A stretch of DNA of 64,000 nt from Allochromatium vinosum DSM 180 (GCF_000025485.1 NC_013851.1:2585501-2649500); one strand, 5' to 3'. Shown: positions 47,531-60,704, numbered from the stretch's first letter. Notes: generated from the sequence alone by a model not told the origin. Translations and numbers: made by a program.

Positions 47531-48565
47531 ATGGAACATTTCGGCTTTCCGATGGAAGCCATCGCCATCTTCGTCACCGTGGTCGCCGTCTCCATCTATC
47601 TGGATCTCTTCGCACATCGCAAGACCGATGAGATCAGCGTCGCCGATGCCGCCAAGTGGTCGGTGTTCTGGATCGTGCTCGCGCTCGGCTTCTACGGCTA
47701 TCTGTGGGGACGTTTCAGCAAGGAGTGGGCCGATCTCTATCTGGCCGGCTATGTGCTCGAAAAGAGCCTCTCGGTCGACAATCTCATGGTCTTCATGGCC
47801 ATCTTCGCCTCCTTCGGCATCCGCTCGGGGCTGCAACACCGCATCCTCTACTGGGGCATCATCGGCGCGCTGGTGTTCCGCGCCATCTTCGTGCTGATCG
47901 GCACCAGTCTGTTCATGGCCAGTCCCTGGGTCGGCTTCGTCTTCGCCATCCTGGTGGCCTGGAGCGGCGTGCAGATGCTCAAGAGCCGTGGCGATGGGGA
48001 AGCGATCGAGGATTATTCGGATCACTGGAGCGTGCGTCTGACCGGCAAGATGATGCCGATCTACACCCGGCTGCATCTGGACCGCTTCTTCGTCAGGCAC
48101 GAGGAGTTGTTCGTCGGACGCGAGGAGGCCGAGCGCCAAAAGTCGGTCACGCGCATGGGCGCGCTCTATGCCACGCCGGCCTTCCTGTGTCTGGCGACGA
48201 TCGAGACCTCGGACCTGGCCTTCTCGTTCGACTCGGTGCCGGCCGTCATCGCCGTGACGCAGGAACCGCTGCTGGTCTATGCGGCCATGATCTTTGCCAT
48301 CCTGGGCCTGCGCAGTCTGTATTTCGTGCTCGCGGCCCTGACGCGCTATCTGGTGCATCTGGAGAAGGCGGTCATCGTGCTGCTGTTCTACATCGCCGGC
48401 AAGATGGCGTTGCAGTCCTGGAACCACGCCATTGGCGACACAGGTCTGCACATCTCGCCCGGAGCCAGTCTGATGGTGGTGCTCGGCGTGCTGGCGCTGG
48501 GTGTGGTGGCCTCGTTCCTCTTCCCCGAGAAGAAGGACGACGACGCGGGCGCGGCCAAGGGCTGA
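47531..48565 (+). CDS. TerC/Alx family integral membrane protein
   Basis: 344 residues from the ATG at 47531; an in-frame upstream extension to 47288 is not conserved. About nine transmembrane helices with the TerC signature acidic motifs SVDNLMVFMAIFASF and TSDLAFSFDSVPAVIAVT. E. coli Alx exports manganese and related TerC proteins protect against tellurite or load metal onto exoenzymes; manganese export is the most probable role. The cytoplasmic loop contains YSDHWSVRL and FFVRHEELFVGREEAERQ, which are Alx-like. Confidence 0.9.
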   Translation: MEHFGFPMEAIAIFVTVVAVSIYLDLFAHRKTDEISVADAAKWSVFWIVLALGFYGYLWGRFSKEWADLYLAGYVLEKSLSVDNLMVFMAIFASFGIRSGLQHRILYWGIIGALVFRAIFVLIGTSLFMASPWVGFVFAILVAWSGVQMLKSRGDGEAIEDYSDHWSVRLTGKMMPIYTRLHLDRFFVRHEELFVGREEAERQKSVTRMGALYATPAFLCLATIETSDLAFSFDSVPAVIAVTQEPLLVYAAMIFAILGLRSLYFVLAALTRYLVHLEKAVIVLLFYIAGKMALQSWNHAIGDTGLHISPGASLMVVLGVLALGVVASFLFPEKKDDDAGAAKG

Positions 48566-48723
48566 TCGCGGTCTGAGTCACGGGCCGGTTCGCGGGGACC
48601 GGCCCGTGCCTGATCCGGCAGCGGCCCGCTCCATCCCGCATCGCCCACCGGGATCGGGCCTATCGGCCATTGAACCGTGTCCGGTATGATAGACGCCATT
48701 TCGCCGATTCAGGAGCCACACCC

Positions 48724-49206
48724 ATGACCGACATCGACAAAGCACAAGCCCTCGCCGGCTCGACACTGGGCGGGGAACTGGACGCCGACGAATGCCAGGC
48801 GCTCGCCGAGCGCATGGGCGTCATCTCACTCCAGGCCGGCGAGACGCTGGTCGACGAGGACCAGGATCGACGCACGCTCTTCGTACTGGCACGCGGTCGG
48901 CTCTGCGTCTGCAAATCCGTCGGCGGCAAGGAGGAGACCGTCTACCAGATGCGCCCCGGCGAATGCGCCGGCACCCGCGCCTTCGTCGACGGCAAACCAC
49001 GCCGCGCCGCCCTGCGCGCCGAGGAACCCGTCACCGTCCTGACCCTGGAGCCGGAAGACTTCGACGCCCTGATCGAGACCCACCCGCGTCTGGTCTTCAA
49101 GATCATGCGCGCCATGTTCCGCATCACCCACAGCAACCTGATGCGCATGAACCTGGAGAGCGCCGAGATGCGCAACTATCTGCTCAAGAGCGGTGGACGC
49201 TATTGA
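48724..49206 (+). CDS. Stand-alone cyclic-nucleotide-binding-like (cupin/CAP) domain protein
   Basis: 160 residues from the ATG at 48724 with AGGAG 9 bp upstream. The CAP effector fold is clear (LQAGETLVDEDQDRRTLFVLARGRLCVC, PGECAGTRAFVDGKPRRAALRAEEPVTVLTL) but there is no HTH or kinase domain. The usual phosphate-binding cassette (F-G-E-x-A-L ... R-A-A) is altered to CAGTRAFVDGKPRRAAL, with RRAA kept, so cNMP binding is uncertain. C-terminal helix FKIMRAMFRITHSNLMRM may dimerise or dock on a partner. It is 65 bp upstream of an antiporter. Confidence 0.8.
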   Translation: MTDIDKAQALAGSTLGGELDADECQALAERMGVISLQAGETLVDEDQDRRTLFVLARGRLCVCKSVGGKEETVYQMRPGECAGTRAFVDGKPRRAALRAEEPVTVLTLEPEDFDALIETHPRLVFKIMRAMFRITHSNLMRMNLESAEMRNYLLKSGGRY

Positions 49207-49271
49207 ATCGCGTCTCTGAGTCGAGGCTTCAACGCTGAAGCCCTGACCAGCGATCGCTCCCGGAGGCGCCG

Positions 49272-50558
49272 ATGCACCCGTTCGACATCCTCGCCATCCT
49301 GCTGAGCCTGGCAGCGGCCTTCAGTTGGATCAACCATCGCTTCATCCGGCTGCCGACCTCCATCGGCCTGATGCTGATTGCGCTCCTGCTCTCGCTCGGA
49401 CTGCTGATCGCTCCACTCGACAGCGAATGGCAGACGGCCCTGAAGCAGTTGCTCGAAGACGTCGACTTCGAGGACACCGTGCTGCACGGGATGCTCGGCT
49501 TCCTGCTCTTCGCCGGCGCGCTCCATGTCGATCTGCACGATCTGGCACGCCACAAAGGGGTGATCGCCACACTGGCGAGCGCGAGTGTCGTCGTCGCGAC
49601 CCTGCTGATCGGGGTGGGCGGCTGGCTGCTGTTCCGGCTGCTCGGGCTGGACGTGCCCTTCATCTACTGCCTGCTGTTCGGCGCCCTGATCTCGCCGACC
49701 GATCCGATCGCGGTGCTCGGTATCCTCAAGAACGCCGGCGCACCCGAGTCGCTCAACACCAAGATCACGGGTGAATCGCTGTTCAATGACGGCGTGGCCG
49801 TGGTGCTGTTTCTGACCCTGATCGGGATCGCCACCGGCGAACGCGAACCGAGCCTGTTCGGCGCGCTCGGGATGCTGGGGTACGAGGTCATCGGCGGCGC
49901 GCTGCTGGGCATCCTGAGCGGCGGTCTGGTGCTGCTGATGCTGAGCCGCGTCGACGACTATCAGGTCGAGATCCTGCTCACCCTGGCCCTGGCCACCGGC
50001 GGCTACGCCCTGGCCGAGCAGTGGCATCTGTCGGCGCCGATCGCCATCGTGGTCGCGGGCCTGATGATCGGCAATCATGGGCGCCGGCACCTGATGTCGG
50101 ACAAGACCCGCCAGCACCTGGACGACTTCTGGGAGTTGGTCGACGAGATCCTCAACGCCGTGCTCTTCGTGCTGATCGGACTCGAAGTGCTGGTGCTGGA
50201 ACTGAGCGGCGGTCCGCTGCTGGCCGGGATGCTGGCGATTCCGCTGGTGCTGGTCGCACGCGCCCTGAGCGTGGGTCTGCCGATCGGCCTGATGCGCCGG
50301 ATGCGTGACTTCGCGCCCGGTACCGTCACCCTGCTGACCTGGGCCGGACTGCGCGGCGGAATCTCGATCGCGCTGGCACTCTCGCTGCCGGATGGCGAGA
50401 CGCGCGACATCCTGGTGAGTGTGACCTATGTCGTGGTCGTCTTCTCGATCCTGGTCCAGGGACTGACGCTCGGACCGCTGGTGCGGATCATCGGTCAGCG
50501 TGCCGACCGCGAACTCTCGGATGTCGCCGGACGCTCCGAGTCACCCTCTCACAACTGA
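49272..50558 (+). CDS. CPA1-family Na+/H+ antiporter (NhaP-like)
   Basis: 428-residue antiporter with about twelve transmembrane helices. The ion-binding core is in LLFGALISPTDPIAVLGIL (TDP motif), ITGESLFNDGVAVVLFL (ND motif) and LTWAGLRGGISIALALSLP. No long cytoplasmic regulatory domain is present, unlike the KefC or NhaP2 types with TrkA-C. It should exchange sodium or potassium for protons. ATG at 49272 with GGAGG nearby. Confidence 0.94.
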   Translation: MHPFDILAILLSLAAAFSWINHRFIRLPTSIGLMLIALLLSLGLLIAPLDSEWQTALKQLLEDVDFEDTVLHGMLGFLLFAGALHVDLHDLARHKGVIATLASASVVVATLLIGVGGWLLFRLLGLDVPFIYCLLFGALISPTDPIAVLGILKNAGAPESLNTKITGESLFNDGVAVVLFLTLIGIATGEREPSLFGALGMLGYEVIGGALLGILSGGLVLLMLSRVDDYQVEILLTLALATGGYALAEQWHLSAPIAIVVAGLMIGNHGRRHLMSDKTRQHLDDFWELVDEILNAVLFVLIGLEVLVLELSGGPLLAGMLAIPLVLVARALSVGLPIGLMRRMRDFAPGTVTLLTWAGLRGGISIALALSLPDGETRDILVSVTYVVVVFSILVQGLTLGPLVRIIGQRADRELSDVAGRSESPSHN

Positions 50559-50589
50559 CCAACGACAACGATCTGGTGAGGACACAGCC

Positions 50590-51681
50590 ATGCAACGACG
50601 CGATTTCCTGAAGACCGCCGGTGTCGGCGCACTCGCCGCCGGCGCCAGTGTCTCGCTCCCGGCGCGCGCCGAGGGGCCGACCATCAAATGGCGTCTGGCG
50701 TCGAGCTTCCCAAAGAGTCTGGACACCATCTACGGCGGCGCCGAGACCCTGTCCAGGCGGGTCGCTGAGCTGACCGACGGGCGCTTCGAGATCCGCGTCT
50801 TCGCCGGCGGCGAGCTGGTGCCCGCGTTCGGCGTGCTCGATGCCGTGCAGCAAAACACGGTCGAGTGCGGCCACACCGCGTCCTATTACTACTACGGCAA
50901 GAACAAGGCGCTGGCGGCCGAGACCACCCTGCCCTTCGGGCTGAACACGCGCCAGCTCACCTCCTGGGTGATGGCCGACGAGGGCATGGGGCTGCTGCGC
51001 GAGATGTTCGCCGAGTACGACATCCTCAACTTCCCCGGCGGCAGCACGGGCGCCCAGATGGGCGGCTGGTATCGCCGTGAGATCAAGTCGCTGGAGGATC
51101 TCAAGGGACTCAAGATCCGCATTCCCGGTTTCGGCGCCGAGATCTTCTCGCGTCTGGGTGCCGTGCCCCAGTCACTGCCCGGCGGTGAGATCTATCCCTC
51201 GCTGGAGCGCGGCGCCATCGACGCGGCTGAATGGACCGTGCCCTATGACGACGAGAAGCTCGGCTTCCACAAGGTCGCCAAGTATTACTACTACCCCGGC
51301 TGGTGGGAGACCGGCACCCATCTGGTGTTCTATGTGAACAAGGATCAGTGGGCCGCGTTGCCGCCGAGCTATCAGGCCGCCTTCGAGGTCGCCGCCAATG
51401 AGGCACACCTGGAGATGCTCGCCCGCTACGACGCCAAGAATCCGCCCGCGCTGCAACGCCTGATCGCCGGAGGTGCCGAGTTGCGCCGCTTCCCCGACGA
51501 CGTGCTGCTCAAGGCGTACGAGACTGCGCATCAGGTCTATGCCGAGGAAGCCGAAAAGAATCCGGTCTTCAAGCGGCTCTATGATTCCATGATGGCCTTC
51601 CAGGAACGCTCGGATGCCTGGTGGGGTGTGGCCGAGTTGCCCATGTCCAACCTGCGGCAGGCGGTGCGGCGCATGAAGTGA
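50590..51681 (+). CDS. TRAP-transporter substrate-binding protein, TakP-like
   Basis: 363 residues from the ATG at 50590. A twin-arginine signal (QRRDFLKTAGVGALAAG) precedes the DctP fold. Close overall to the 2-oxo-acid binding protein TakP of Rhodobacter: WRLASSFPKSLDTIYGGAE, FAGGELVPAFGVLDAV, VECGHTASYYYYGK, FPGGSTGAQMGGWYRREI with the carboxylate-binding Arg, and WTVPYDDEKLGFHKVAKYYYYPGWWE. A sodium-dependent uptake of pyruvate-like 2-oxo acids is therefore likely. No DctQ/DctM permease genes adjoin it, so it must use a permease encoded elsewhere. Confidence 0.92.
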   Translation: MQRRDFLKTAGVGALAAGASVSLPARAEGPTIKWRLASSFPKSLDTIYGGAETLSRRVAELTDGRFEIRVFAGGELVPAFGVLDAVQQNTVECGHTASYYYYGKNKALAAETTLPFGLNTRQLTSWVMADEGMGLLREMFAEYDILNFPGGSTGAQMGGWYRREIKSLEDLKGLKIRIPGFGAEIFSRLGAVPQSLPGGEIYPSLERGAIDAAEWTVPYDDEKLGFHKVAKYYYYPGWWETGTHLVFYVNKDQWAALPPSYQAAFEVAANEAHLEMLARYDAKNPPALQRLIAGGAELRRFPDDVLLKAYETAHQVYAEEAEKNPVFKRLYDSMMAFQERSDAWWGVAELPMSNLRQAVRRMK

Positions 51682-51739
51682 GCCGGGAGGCGGCACACCT
51701 CACCCGCCCCGTTGGCGGTCGCTCGCACTGAGCGACCGA

Positions 51740-53178
<1,439 letters not shown>

Positions 53179-53182
<4 letters not shown>

Positions 53183-54849
53183 GGCAGATTCCAACTCTGT
53201 TTTTGCGCCAGACGCCGCACCCCGGCCAGGGCCTGCTCGAAGTCGAGTCGGGCGATCGCGGCGGCGATCGGTGCGTAGTCGGCCTGTAGCGCGGAATCCT
53301 GTAGCCAGGATTCGATCTCGCGGCTGAGCCGGCGCGCCCGACTCTGCCGATTGTCAAGCATCCAGGCCAGGGTCTGGAGCTTCGGATGCAGGGCGTCCAG
53401 ATCCAGTCGCCGGGGCGTCGCGCACCGCTCCGACGGCCGTTCGGACGCGGCGATGGGTGCCGTCGCCGGAGACGCCCGGCTTGCGGCATAGTCGGCGATG
53501 TCGACCAGACGCAGCGGCACCGTGAACCAGAAGGTACTGCCCTCACCCAACCGGCTCTCGACCCCGATCTCGCCACTCATCAGCTCGACCAGACGCTGGC
53601 AGAGACTCAGGCCCAGGCCGGTACCGCCGTGGACGCGACTGGCCGACATATCGGCCTGCTGAAAGGGAGCAAAGAGCGCCTGACACTGCTCGGGCGTCAA
53701 GCCGATGCCGGTGTCCTCGATCGAGAAGCGCAGCACGAGGCGCTCGCCGGCCGCCGTCTTGGAGGCCACCCGCGCGGGTGCGGCGACCAGCACGACCCCG
53801 ACCCGAACACTGCCGCGCTCGGTGAACTCGATGGCATTGTCGACCAGATGGTCGAGCACCTGCTGGATGCGCAAGGGGTCGCCGGCGAGTACGGGCGGCA
53901 CTTCGGGCGCCCTCACACAGGAGAACGCCAGCCCTTTCTCCTCGGCGCATGGCATGTAGAGCTGGCGCGTGCGGTCGAGGATGTTGTCGAGATTCAGGGG
54001 CGTGGACTCCAGGCGCAGATAGCCGGACTCAACCTTGGAATAGTCCAGGATGTCGTTGAGCAGGCTCGAAAGCGCGGCGGCCGAGTCGTGGATCTTGAGC
54101 AGATAGTCACGCTGGTGCGGAGTCATGGCCTCGGAGCCGTCGAGCAACAGGTTCGACAACCCGATGAGCGCGTTCATGGGGGTGCGCAGTTCATGCCCCA
54201 TGTTGGCCAAAAAGGCGCTCTTGGCCACATTGGCCTGCTCGGCGGCCAGCTTGGCCTGTATGAGCTCGTGCGAGAGCGCGCGCAGGGCTTGCTCGGCACT
54301 GCGATCGACCAAGACCACCAGAATCTGCCGACCATCCGACCGGCTCTCGCTCAGCGGCATGAGATGCACATCGAAGGACGCCTCACCCTCACCGCCGGCT
54401 TTCAGGGCCATGGACTCCAGCTGATAGGGACCGACATCGAGCACTGTGCGCATGAGACTGTGCAGCCGGGTGCGACTCGGGAAGTCGAAGAGCTGGAACA
54501 GCGAACCGCGCTGCAAGGCGACATGGCGGCTGATGCCCAGTACCTCGCACGCCTGCTCATTGGTCTCGACGATGAAGCCGCTGGCGTCGACCACGATGGC
54601 CGGCATGGGCAGAGACGCGAAGAAGCGCCGATAGCGTTCCATGGCGAGCGCGATGTGATCCTGCGCCTGGATCAGTTCATCGTTCTGGATCTCCAATTCG
54701 GCTTGGTAGACCCGCAGCTCCTCGATCAGGTGCGAGAGCTCCAGCACCCTGGAGCCATCCTGGTCCAGCGCCAGACTGGCCTGCCCCTCAGCGATCGCCC
54801 GCTCGGCACGCTCACGCAGCTGGTTGAAATCGAGCGGACGCCGCTTCAA
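53179..54849 (-). CDS. PAS-domain sensor histidine kinase
   Basis: 556 residues from a TTG at 54849, chosen because it overlaps the CheB-CheR stop as TTGA and has GGAG 9 bp upstream; the frame stays open upstream only as a shadow of that gene. A short helical stretch, a PAS domain (RFFASLPMPAIVVDASGFIVETNEQACEVLG, about 72-190), H-box FLANMGHELRTPMNALIGLS (Gly in place of Ser), and catalytic boxes [31 protein letters not shown] and GEGSTFWFTVPL. No receiver. The C-terminal helical tail ends DFEQALAGVRRLAQ. Cytoplasmic; stimulus unknown. It is followed by an overlapping receiver-kinase gene. Confidence 0.93.
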
Positions 54850-57791
54850 GCCGCGCGACTCCGATGCCAGGCGCTGATGTTGATGTGACTGACCACCACG
54901 CCGATATCCTGACTCATCACGGGGGCCACGTTCATGACGAACCAGCGTTCCTCGGCCGAGGCGTGGCAGGGATACTCCATCGAAAAGATCGGCAGGGTAC
55001 CTTCGAGCACACCGCGCAGGCCGCGATAGGCCTCCTCGGCATAGCCATCCTCCTTGGTTACGCCCGGCTGGAAGATGTCCAGATAGTTCACCCCAGGTCC
55101 GGAGCGCTTGAGATCCTTGTCGCCGTTGGCGCGCGCAAAACGCCGCCAGGCGGCATTGACCAGGATGATGCAGCCGCTGTGATCGAGCACGGCGACGTGT
55201 TCGGGCAGGGCATCGAGGATGGATTGCAGCCGGCGCGCATCGTGGAAGGCGGTCACATCGACGAAGGTGGCCACCACACCGTTGATGGTGGTCGAGGGAA
55301 TCAGATACGGCAGGATGCGCACCAGATAGGTCTTCTTGTCGTCGAGCGTCACCACTTCGGTCTCGACCGAGCGCTGGGTGGCCAGGGTCTGGCGCAGATC
55401 CTCGATCAGACTCGGGTAGCGCAACACATGCGAGATGTCGCCCAGCGGACGTCCGGCGTCGGACTCGCGCAGCTTGAAGATCTGGGTCGCGTCCGGGCTG
55501 AAGCGCGTGATGTGCAGATCGGCGTCGAGAAAGATGGTGGCCACGCCGGCAGCCCTGGCCATGCTGTCGAGATCGGCGTTGACGCGGTTGAGCACCAGCA
55601 TCTTTTCCTGAAACTCCGCATTGACGGTGCTCATCTCCTCGTTGACCGACTGCAACTCCTCGTTGGAGCTTTGCAGCTCCTCGTTGGAGGCCATGAGTTC
55701 CTCGTTGGTCGCCTGCAACTCCTCGTTGGAGGTCTCCAGTTCCTCGATGGTCGCCTGGAGACTCTCGCGGGTGGCGCCCAGCTCGCGCTCGAGCACCGCC
55801 ACGCGCGCCATGGTCTCGGCGTCGACGTCGACCGGCTCGGCGGCGGTGGCCACCGCCTGGTTCGGGGCCGCCTCGAAGCACAGCAGCGTCAGGCGCTCAT
55901 CGCTGTCGGTGCGCAACGGATGGGCCGACAGCCGGATGGTGCGCTGCTCGCCGCTCTTGAGCGTCACGTCGATCAGATCCGAGATGATCGAACAGCGGTC
56001 GCGCGTGGCCTTGTAGAGCAGCGCGGCCGCCACCGGCGTGAGCTTTTCGGGCAGCAGCCGGCTGATCTCCAGACTGGCCGCGCCCTCGCGGGTCTGGAGA
56101 TAGGCATTGACGTCGCCGAACAGATGGATGGCTTCATGCTGCGGGTTGACCACGATCGCCGGCGGGGCATAGAGCGAGAGCAGTGCGGTGACGCCCAGGT
56201 TGGCGATCGAGCTCTCCGTGGCGCCATGGCGGGTCTTGGCCAACTGCGGCGCCTTGCCAAGGGTTGGCGGTGTGAGCAGGGCCGCGCCCTTGCGCTCCAG
56301 GAAGGGCAGCGAAATGGCGCCGACACGCCGAAACAGCTTGTGCTTGGCGCTGATGGTCTGCAAGCCCTCCGTCACCGATGAGAGCGACTCGCTGGAGCCG
56401 AGCAGGAGTACCCCGCCCTCGCGGATGGCGTATTGCAGTGAGCGCAGGGCATGTTCCTGAGCCGCCGAGTTGAAATAGATGAGCGTATTGCGGCAGACCA
56501 CCAGATCCATCTTGGTGAAGGGCGGATCGGCGAGCAGATTGTGCCGGGCGAAGACGATGCACTGACGCAGTTCGTTCTTGATGACGAAACGGTCGCCCTG
56601 CTTGATGAAGAAGCGCTCCAGACGCTCGGGCGAGAGTTCGGCGGCGGCCGACTCGGGATACTGGCCGACGCTGGCCGTCTCGACGCAGGATTGATCGACG
56701 TCGGTGGCGAAGATCTTGAGGTTCGGCCAGCGGCGTTCGCGCTCGAAGGCTTCGATGAAGAGCATGCCGATGGTGTAGGCTTCCTCGCCCGTGGCCACGC
56801 CCGCGATCCAGACCCGGATCGGCTCGTTGGGCGGACGATCGGCGACCATGGGGCCGATCACCGTGTCGGCCAGCACGCTGAAGGTCTCGGGATCGCGGAA
56901 GAAGCTCGTGACCGAGATCAGCATCTCGCGTCTGAGCGTGACGATCTCGTTGCGGTCGTGTTCGAGCAGATCGTAGTACTGATACAGCTCCGGGGTGTGG
57001 CGCACCTGCATCCGCCGGTCGATGCGGCGCATGACCGTGGTCGGCTTGTAGTCGGAGAAGTCGATCCCGCCGACCTGATGCAGCAGATGCAGCAGCGCTG
57101 CCAGCACTTCCTCGGCGGTCATGTTGGCGCGCGGCACCAGCCGCGGCGGCTCGACCTCAGGCTCCTTGTAGGGGATGTTGCGGATGTGGGCCAGCAGCCG
57201 CGCCGGGATCTCCTCGGCCGGCAGGATGGCATCGACCAGCCCGGTGGCGATCACGCTGCGCGGCATGCCGTCGAACTTGGCCGATTCCGGCTCCTGCGCC
57301 ATCAGGAAACCGCCGGCGGCATTGATGGCGACCGCGCCGCGCGTGCCGTCGGTGCCCGTGCCCGAGAGGATGATGCCGACGGCGTGCCGATCGTAGACGT
57401 CGGCCAGCGAGGAGAAGAAGATGTCGATCGGCAACGTCAGACCGCGCGGATTCTTCGGCGTCAGATGCAGGTGCCCCCTGGTCACATGCATTATGGCGCC
57501 GGGCGGAATCAGATAGACGTGGTTGGCGTCCATCGCCATGTCGTCCTCGACCATGGTCACCGGCATCTCGGTGTGACGCGCGAGCAGATTGCTCATCATG
57601 CTCTTGTGGTCGGGCGAGAGATGCTGTACCACCACGAAGGCGGCCCCGAGGTCGGTCGGACAGGCCTTGAAGAACTTCTCCAGCGCATCGAGACCGCCCG
57701 CCGAGGCACCGACGCAGACGACATAGCCGTCGAAGGGGGCGGACTTGGAGGAGTCGGTCCCCTCGCTCTTGGGCGGGGCGTTCTTTTTCAT
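54846..57791 (-). CDS. CheB-CheR-PAS fusion protein (chemotaxis-type methylesterase/methyltransferase)
   Basis: About 981 residues from the ATG at 57791. CheB catalytic domain at 20-215: Ser in [13 protein letters not shown], His in [11 protein letters not shown], Asp in GTGTDGTRG. CheR at about 235-500: [23 protein letters not shown] loop [24 protein letters not shown] and VCRNTLIYF. Then a PAS-like region, a coiled coil of heptads with repeated E-E-L-x-x-x-N-E-E-L blocks at about 720-760 ([20 protein letters not shown]), and two more PAS domains. Such fusions occur without a receiver and are thought to modify receptors or control c-di-GMP and kinase signalling. First gene of the three-gene unit. 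Confidence 0.94.
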   Translation of the reverse strand: MKKNAPPKSEGTDSSKSAPFDGYVVCVGASAGGLDALEKFFKACPTDLGAAFVVVQHLSPDHKSMMSNLLARHTEMPVTMVEDDMAMDANHVYLIPPGAIMHVTRGHLHLTPKNPRGLTLPIDIFFSSLADVYDRHAVGIILSGTGTDGTRGAVAINAAGGFLMAQEPESAKFDGMPRSVIATGLVDAILPAEEIPARLLAHIRNIPYKEPEVEPPRLVPRANMTAEEVLAALLHLLHQVGGIDFSDYKPTTVMRRIDRRMQVRHTPELYQYYDLLEHDRNEIVTLRREMLISVTSFFRDPETFSVLADTVIGPMVADRPPNEPIRVWIAGVATGEEAYTIGMLFIEAFERERRWPNLKIFATDVDQSCVETASVGQYPESAAAELSPERLERFFIKQGDRFVIKNELRQCIVFARHNLLADPPFTKMDLVVCRNTLIYFNSAAQEHALRSLQYAIREGGVLLLGSSESLSSVTEGLQTISAKHKLFRRVGAISLPFLERKGAALLTPPTLGKAPQLAKTRHGATESSIANLGVTALLSLYAPPAIVVNPQHEAIHLFGDVNAYLQTREGAASLEISRLLPEKLTPVAAALLYKATRDRCSIISDLIDVTLKSGEQRTIRLSAHPLRTDSDERLTLLCFEAAPNQAVATAAEPVDVDAETMARVAVLERELGATRESLQATIEELETSNEELQATNEELMASNEELQSSNEELQSVNEEMSTVNAEFQEKMLVLNRVNADLDSMARAAGVATIFLDADLHITRFSPDATQIFKLRESDAGRPLGDISHVLRYPSLIEDLRQTLATQRSVETEVVTLDDKKTYLVRILPYLIPSTTINGVVATFVDVTAFHDARRLQSILDALPEHVAVLDHSGCIILVNAAWRRFARANGDKDLKRSGPGVNYLDIFQPGVTKEDGYAEEAYRGLRGVLEGTLPIFSMEYPCHASAEERWFVMNVAPVMSQDIGVVVSHINISAWHRSRAA

Positions 57792-57999
57792 CAGCAACGG
57801 TCCAATTGATGTTCGACGGCTCGGGTTGGGATGCGCCCAGGACGCTCTGATTTCCCTTCTCCCGCGACAGGCATGACCGTATCGCGAATCGACGGCGGTC
57901 GAGGCGGCCAGGGAGTAGAATACGGCATTCTATCCAAAAGACACGCCAGGGAGGCGTCGAGATTCGAGACCGATCCGACCATGCCCGAACGATCGCGCC
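57792..57999. promoter_or_regulatory. Divergent promoter region between CheB-CheR and the membrane kinase
   Basis: 208 bp between divergent genes, holding both promoters by position. I could not assign -10/-35 elements or operators with confidence. Confidence 0.35.
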
Positions 58000-60603
58000 A
58001 TGCCTGAACCGTCGCTGAACACCGAGTCCGGGTCGGCCGGCACGGGTACTCCGTTCGGTGATCCAGGACTCTGGCTGCTGGGACTGAACCTGACGCTCGT
58101 GCTCGTCTTTCCATTCTGGCTGCATTTTCGCTGGGGTGGTGAACACCGGATCGGACTGATCGCCAATCTGACCTTCATCCTGTTCCACCTGTCGCTCCTG
58201 ATGCTGCTGTGGCGCACGGCGAGTGCTCCCTGGGTCGAGCCGGTCACACGCCGCGGCTGGAGGCTGATCGCCCTGGGCGAGCTGGCCTATCTGAGTGGCG
58301 AGATCACCTGGTTCGTCCATGAGACGCTGCTCGGCATCGAGCCCTTTCCCTCGCCGGCGGATCTGGGCTATCTGGCCTTTTTTCCGCTGGTGCTCGCCGG
58401 GATCCTGAGTTTCACGCGTCCACTGGAGCAGCGCGGTGAGCGTCTGCTCTTCTGGCTCGATTTGAGCGTGATCGCGATCGGCGTGGCCACCCTGGTCTGG
58501 TATTTCCCTCTGCACGCCATCACGGCCGCCGACGATCTGCAAATCCTGGCGCTGGCCCTGGCCTATCCGGTCGGCGACACGGTGCTGCTGGTCGGCATGG
58601 CGGTCTGGCTGTTGCGGCCCAGGCGCAAGCGCTCGACCGCGCCAATAGTGTGGCTGATGTCGGGCTTGCTCCTCTTTCTGCTGGCCGACCTGCGCTTCGC
58701 CCAGGAAGCCGCCAGCCATGACTATCGTGTCGGCCAGCTCACCGATGTCTTCTACCACCTCGCCACGGTCATGATCATGGTGGCGGCTCATCTGGAATAT
58801 CGCGATCACCGCTCGGGTTCCGTCCCGGCCATGACGGGATATGCCCTCACCACCGGGCGTCCCGAATGGGGGCTGGCGATCCTGCCCTATCTGGCGATCG
58901 GCGCCGTCTACGCCCTCATCATTCCAACCGTGTTCCACTGGATGCCGGGCCACACCCTCAGCCGGGACGGCAAGGAACTCGGCATCCTGATCCTGGTGGC
59001 GGCGATCCTGGTCGTCCTGGCCATGCTGCGCCAGGCGGTCGCGGCCGGCGAGCTGGCGCGCCTGAAGACCGAGCACGCCGTTCAGGCCAGTGAGATCCGT
59101 TTCGCCGCGCTCGCGCGTCACTCCTCGGATCTCATCATTCTGACGGGCACGGATCTGCGGGCGCGCTTCGCGAGCGACTCCATTCAACGGGTGCTTGGTC
59201 ACACCCCGCGCGATCTGATGCGGGTCTCGCTTCTCGACTATCTCCAGCCGGAGGATCGGGTGCGTGCCAGCCGCTTCATCGCGCGTGTTCTCGCCGCCCC
59301 GGACATCACACTGGTCACGGAATGGCCCATGCGTCACGCCGACGGCACCTGGCGCGACATCGAGATCCTGGCCACCAACCTGAGCCACAATCCGGCCGTC
59401 GGCGGTCTGGTGCTCAACGGGCGCGACGTCACCGAGCGCAAGCGTCACCAGCACGAGCTCGAACAGGCGCGCGCCGCCGCCGAATCGGCCAACCGGGCCA
59501 AGGGCGAATTCCTGGCCAATATGAGCCATGAGATCCGCACCCCCATGCATGCCGTGATCGGACTCTCGAGTTTGTTGCTCGACTCGACGCTCCTGCCACA
59601 GCAACGCGACTATCTGGAGCGTATCCATCTCGCCGGGACCGCTCTGCTCGGGGTGCTGAACGACATCCTGGACTATTCCAAGATCGAGGCCGGACGGATG
59701 CGCCTGGAGTCGATTCCACTCCGGCTCCAGGAGGTGCTCGATACCACGCACGCCCTGTTCGAGATCCAGGCCGAGAAGAAACCACTGAGCCTGGAGTTCG
59801 AACTGGCGCCCGAGGTGCCCGAGCGGTTGCAGGGTGATCCGCTGCGACTGTTGCAGGTGCTCAACAATCTGGTCGGTAACGCGCTCAAGTTCACCCACAC
59901 TGGCGGCGTGTGGGTTGGTGTCACGTGTCAGGAGCAGACCGAAACGTCCGTACTCATCAAGATCTCGGTTCGGGATACCGGCATCGGCCTGACACCGGCT
60001 CAACTGGAGCGGCTCTTCGGCGTCTTCCATCAGGCCGATGCCTCGACCACGCGCCAGTACGGCGGCACCGGACTGGGACTGAGCATCTGCAAGCGTCTGA
60101 CCGAGCTGATGGGCGGCGAGATCGGGGTGGAGAGCGTCGCCGGTCAGGGCAGCACCTTCTGGTTCACGGCACGTCTGAAACCGCTCGCGCCCGACACCGA
60201 CCAGAGCGACGACGGGACGCACCCATCGCCGGACGTCGCGACATCCGTCACACGTCCTCTGTCTACACTCGATACGCTGGGCACAGGGTCGCTGACGGAC
60301 GGGATCGCGGCGCCTGAGACATGGGCTGACGCGCCCGTCGAACTCAGACGTGCCCTGCCCCCACCCCGCGATGCATTTCAGCTCCTGGAACGGCTGGACG
60401 AACTCGACGCACTGCTGGCGACCCAAAATAGCCGCGCACGGCATCTGAGCCGCGAGATCATGCACGCGCTCGCCGACACTCCCCGGCGATTCGACTACGC
60501 CCCCATCGCCGAGTCGATCAAATCCCTTGATTTCGCGACCGCCCGCCAGCGGCTGCAACACCTGCGCATGGAGCACGACCCAACGCACACAGCCGATGGC
60601 TGA
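58000..60603 (+). CDS. Membrane-bound PAS sensor histidine kinase
   Basis: 867 residues. The N-terminal 350 residues hold about nine or ten hydrophobic helices (for example [56 protein letters not shown]), an integral-membrane sensor of MASE type. A PAS domain (about 365-485) precedes the H-box [20 protein letters not shown] and catalytic boxes [41 protein letters not shown]. No receiver domain. The C-terminal helical domain (about 790-867, [16 protein letters not shown] ... [18 protein letters not shown]) is similar to that of the kinase at 53179-54849. Divergent from the CheB-CheR unit. Confidence 0.94.
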   Translation: MPEPSLNTESGSAGTGTPFGDPGLWLLGLNLTLVLVFPFWLHFRWGGEHRIGLIANLTFILFHLSLLMLLWRTASAPWVEPVTRRGWRLIALGELAYLSGEITWFVHETLLGIEPFPSPADLGYLAFFPLVLAGILSFTRPLEQRGERLLFWLDLSVIAIGVATLVWYFPLHAITAADDLQILALALAYPVGDTVLLVGMAVWLLRPRRKRSTAPIVWLMSGLLLFLLADLRFAQEAASHDYRVGQLTDVFYHLATVMIMVAAHLEYRDHRSGSVPAMTGYALTTGRPEWGLAILPYLAIGAVYALIIPTVFHWMPGHTLSRDGKELGILILVAAILVVLAMLRQAVAAGELARLKTEHAVQASEIRFAALARHSSDLIILTGTDLRARFASDSIQRVLGHTPRDLMRVSLLDYLQPEDRVRASRFIARVLAAPDITLVTEWPMRHADGTWRDIEILATNLSHNPAVGGLVLNGRDVTERKRHQHELEQARAAAESANRAKGEFLANMSHEIRTPMHAVIGLSSLLLDSTLLPQQRDYLERIHLAGTALLGVLNDILDYSKIEAGRMRLESIPLRLQEVLDTTHALFEIQAEKKPLSLEFELAPEVPERLQGDPLRLLQVLNNLVGNALKFTHTGGVWVGVTCQEQTETSVLIKISVRDTGIGLTPAQLERLFGVFHQADASTTRQYGGTGLGLSICKRLTELMGGEIGVESVAGQGSTFWFTARLKPLAPDTDQSDDGTHPSPDVATSVTRPLSTLDTLGTGSLTDGIAAPETWADAPVELRRALPPPRDAFQLLERLDELDALLATQNSRARHLSREIMHALADTPRRFDYAPIAESIKSLDFATARQRLQHLRMEHDPTHTADG

Positions 60604-60704
60604 ACGCGCCATCCAGGCATCGACACCGCGCACTGGCCATGCTGGTGCCGCGCACCCGCCGGCGTGGCGAGCACGAGCATGAAGTGAGCCGCGCTCCCAG
60701 TGTT

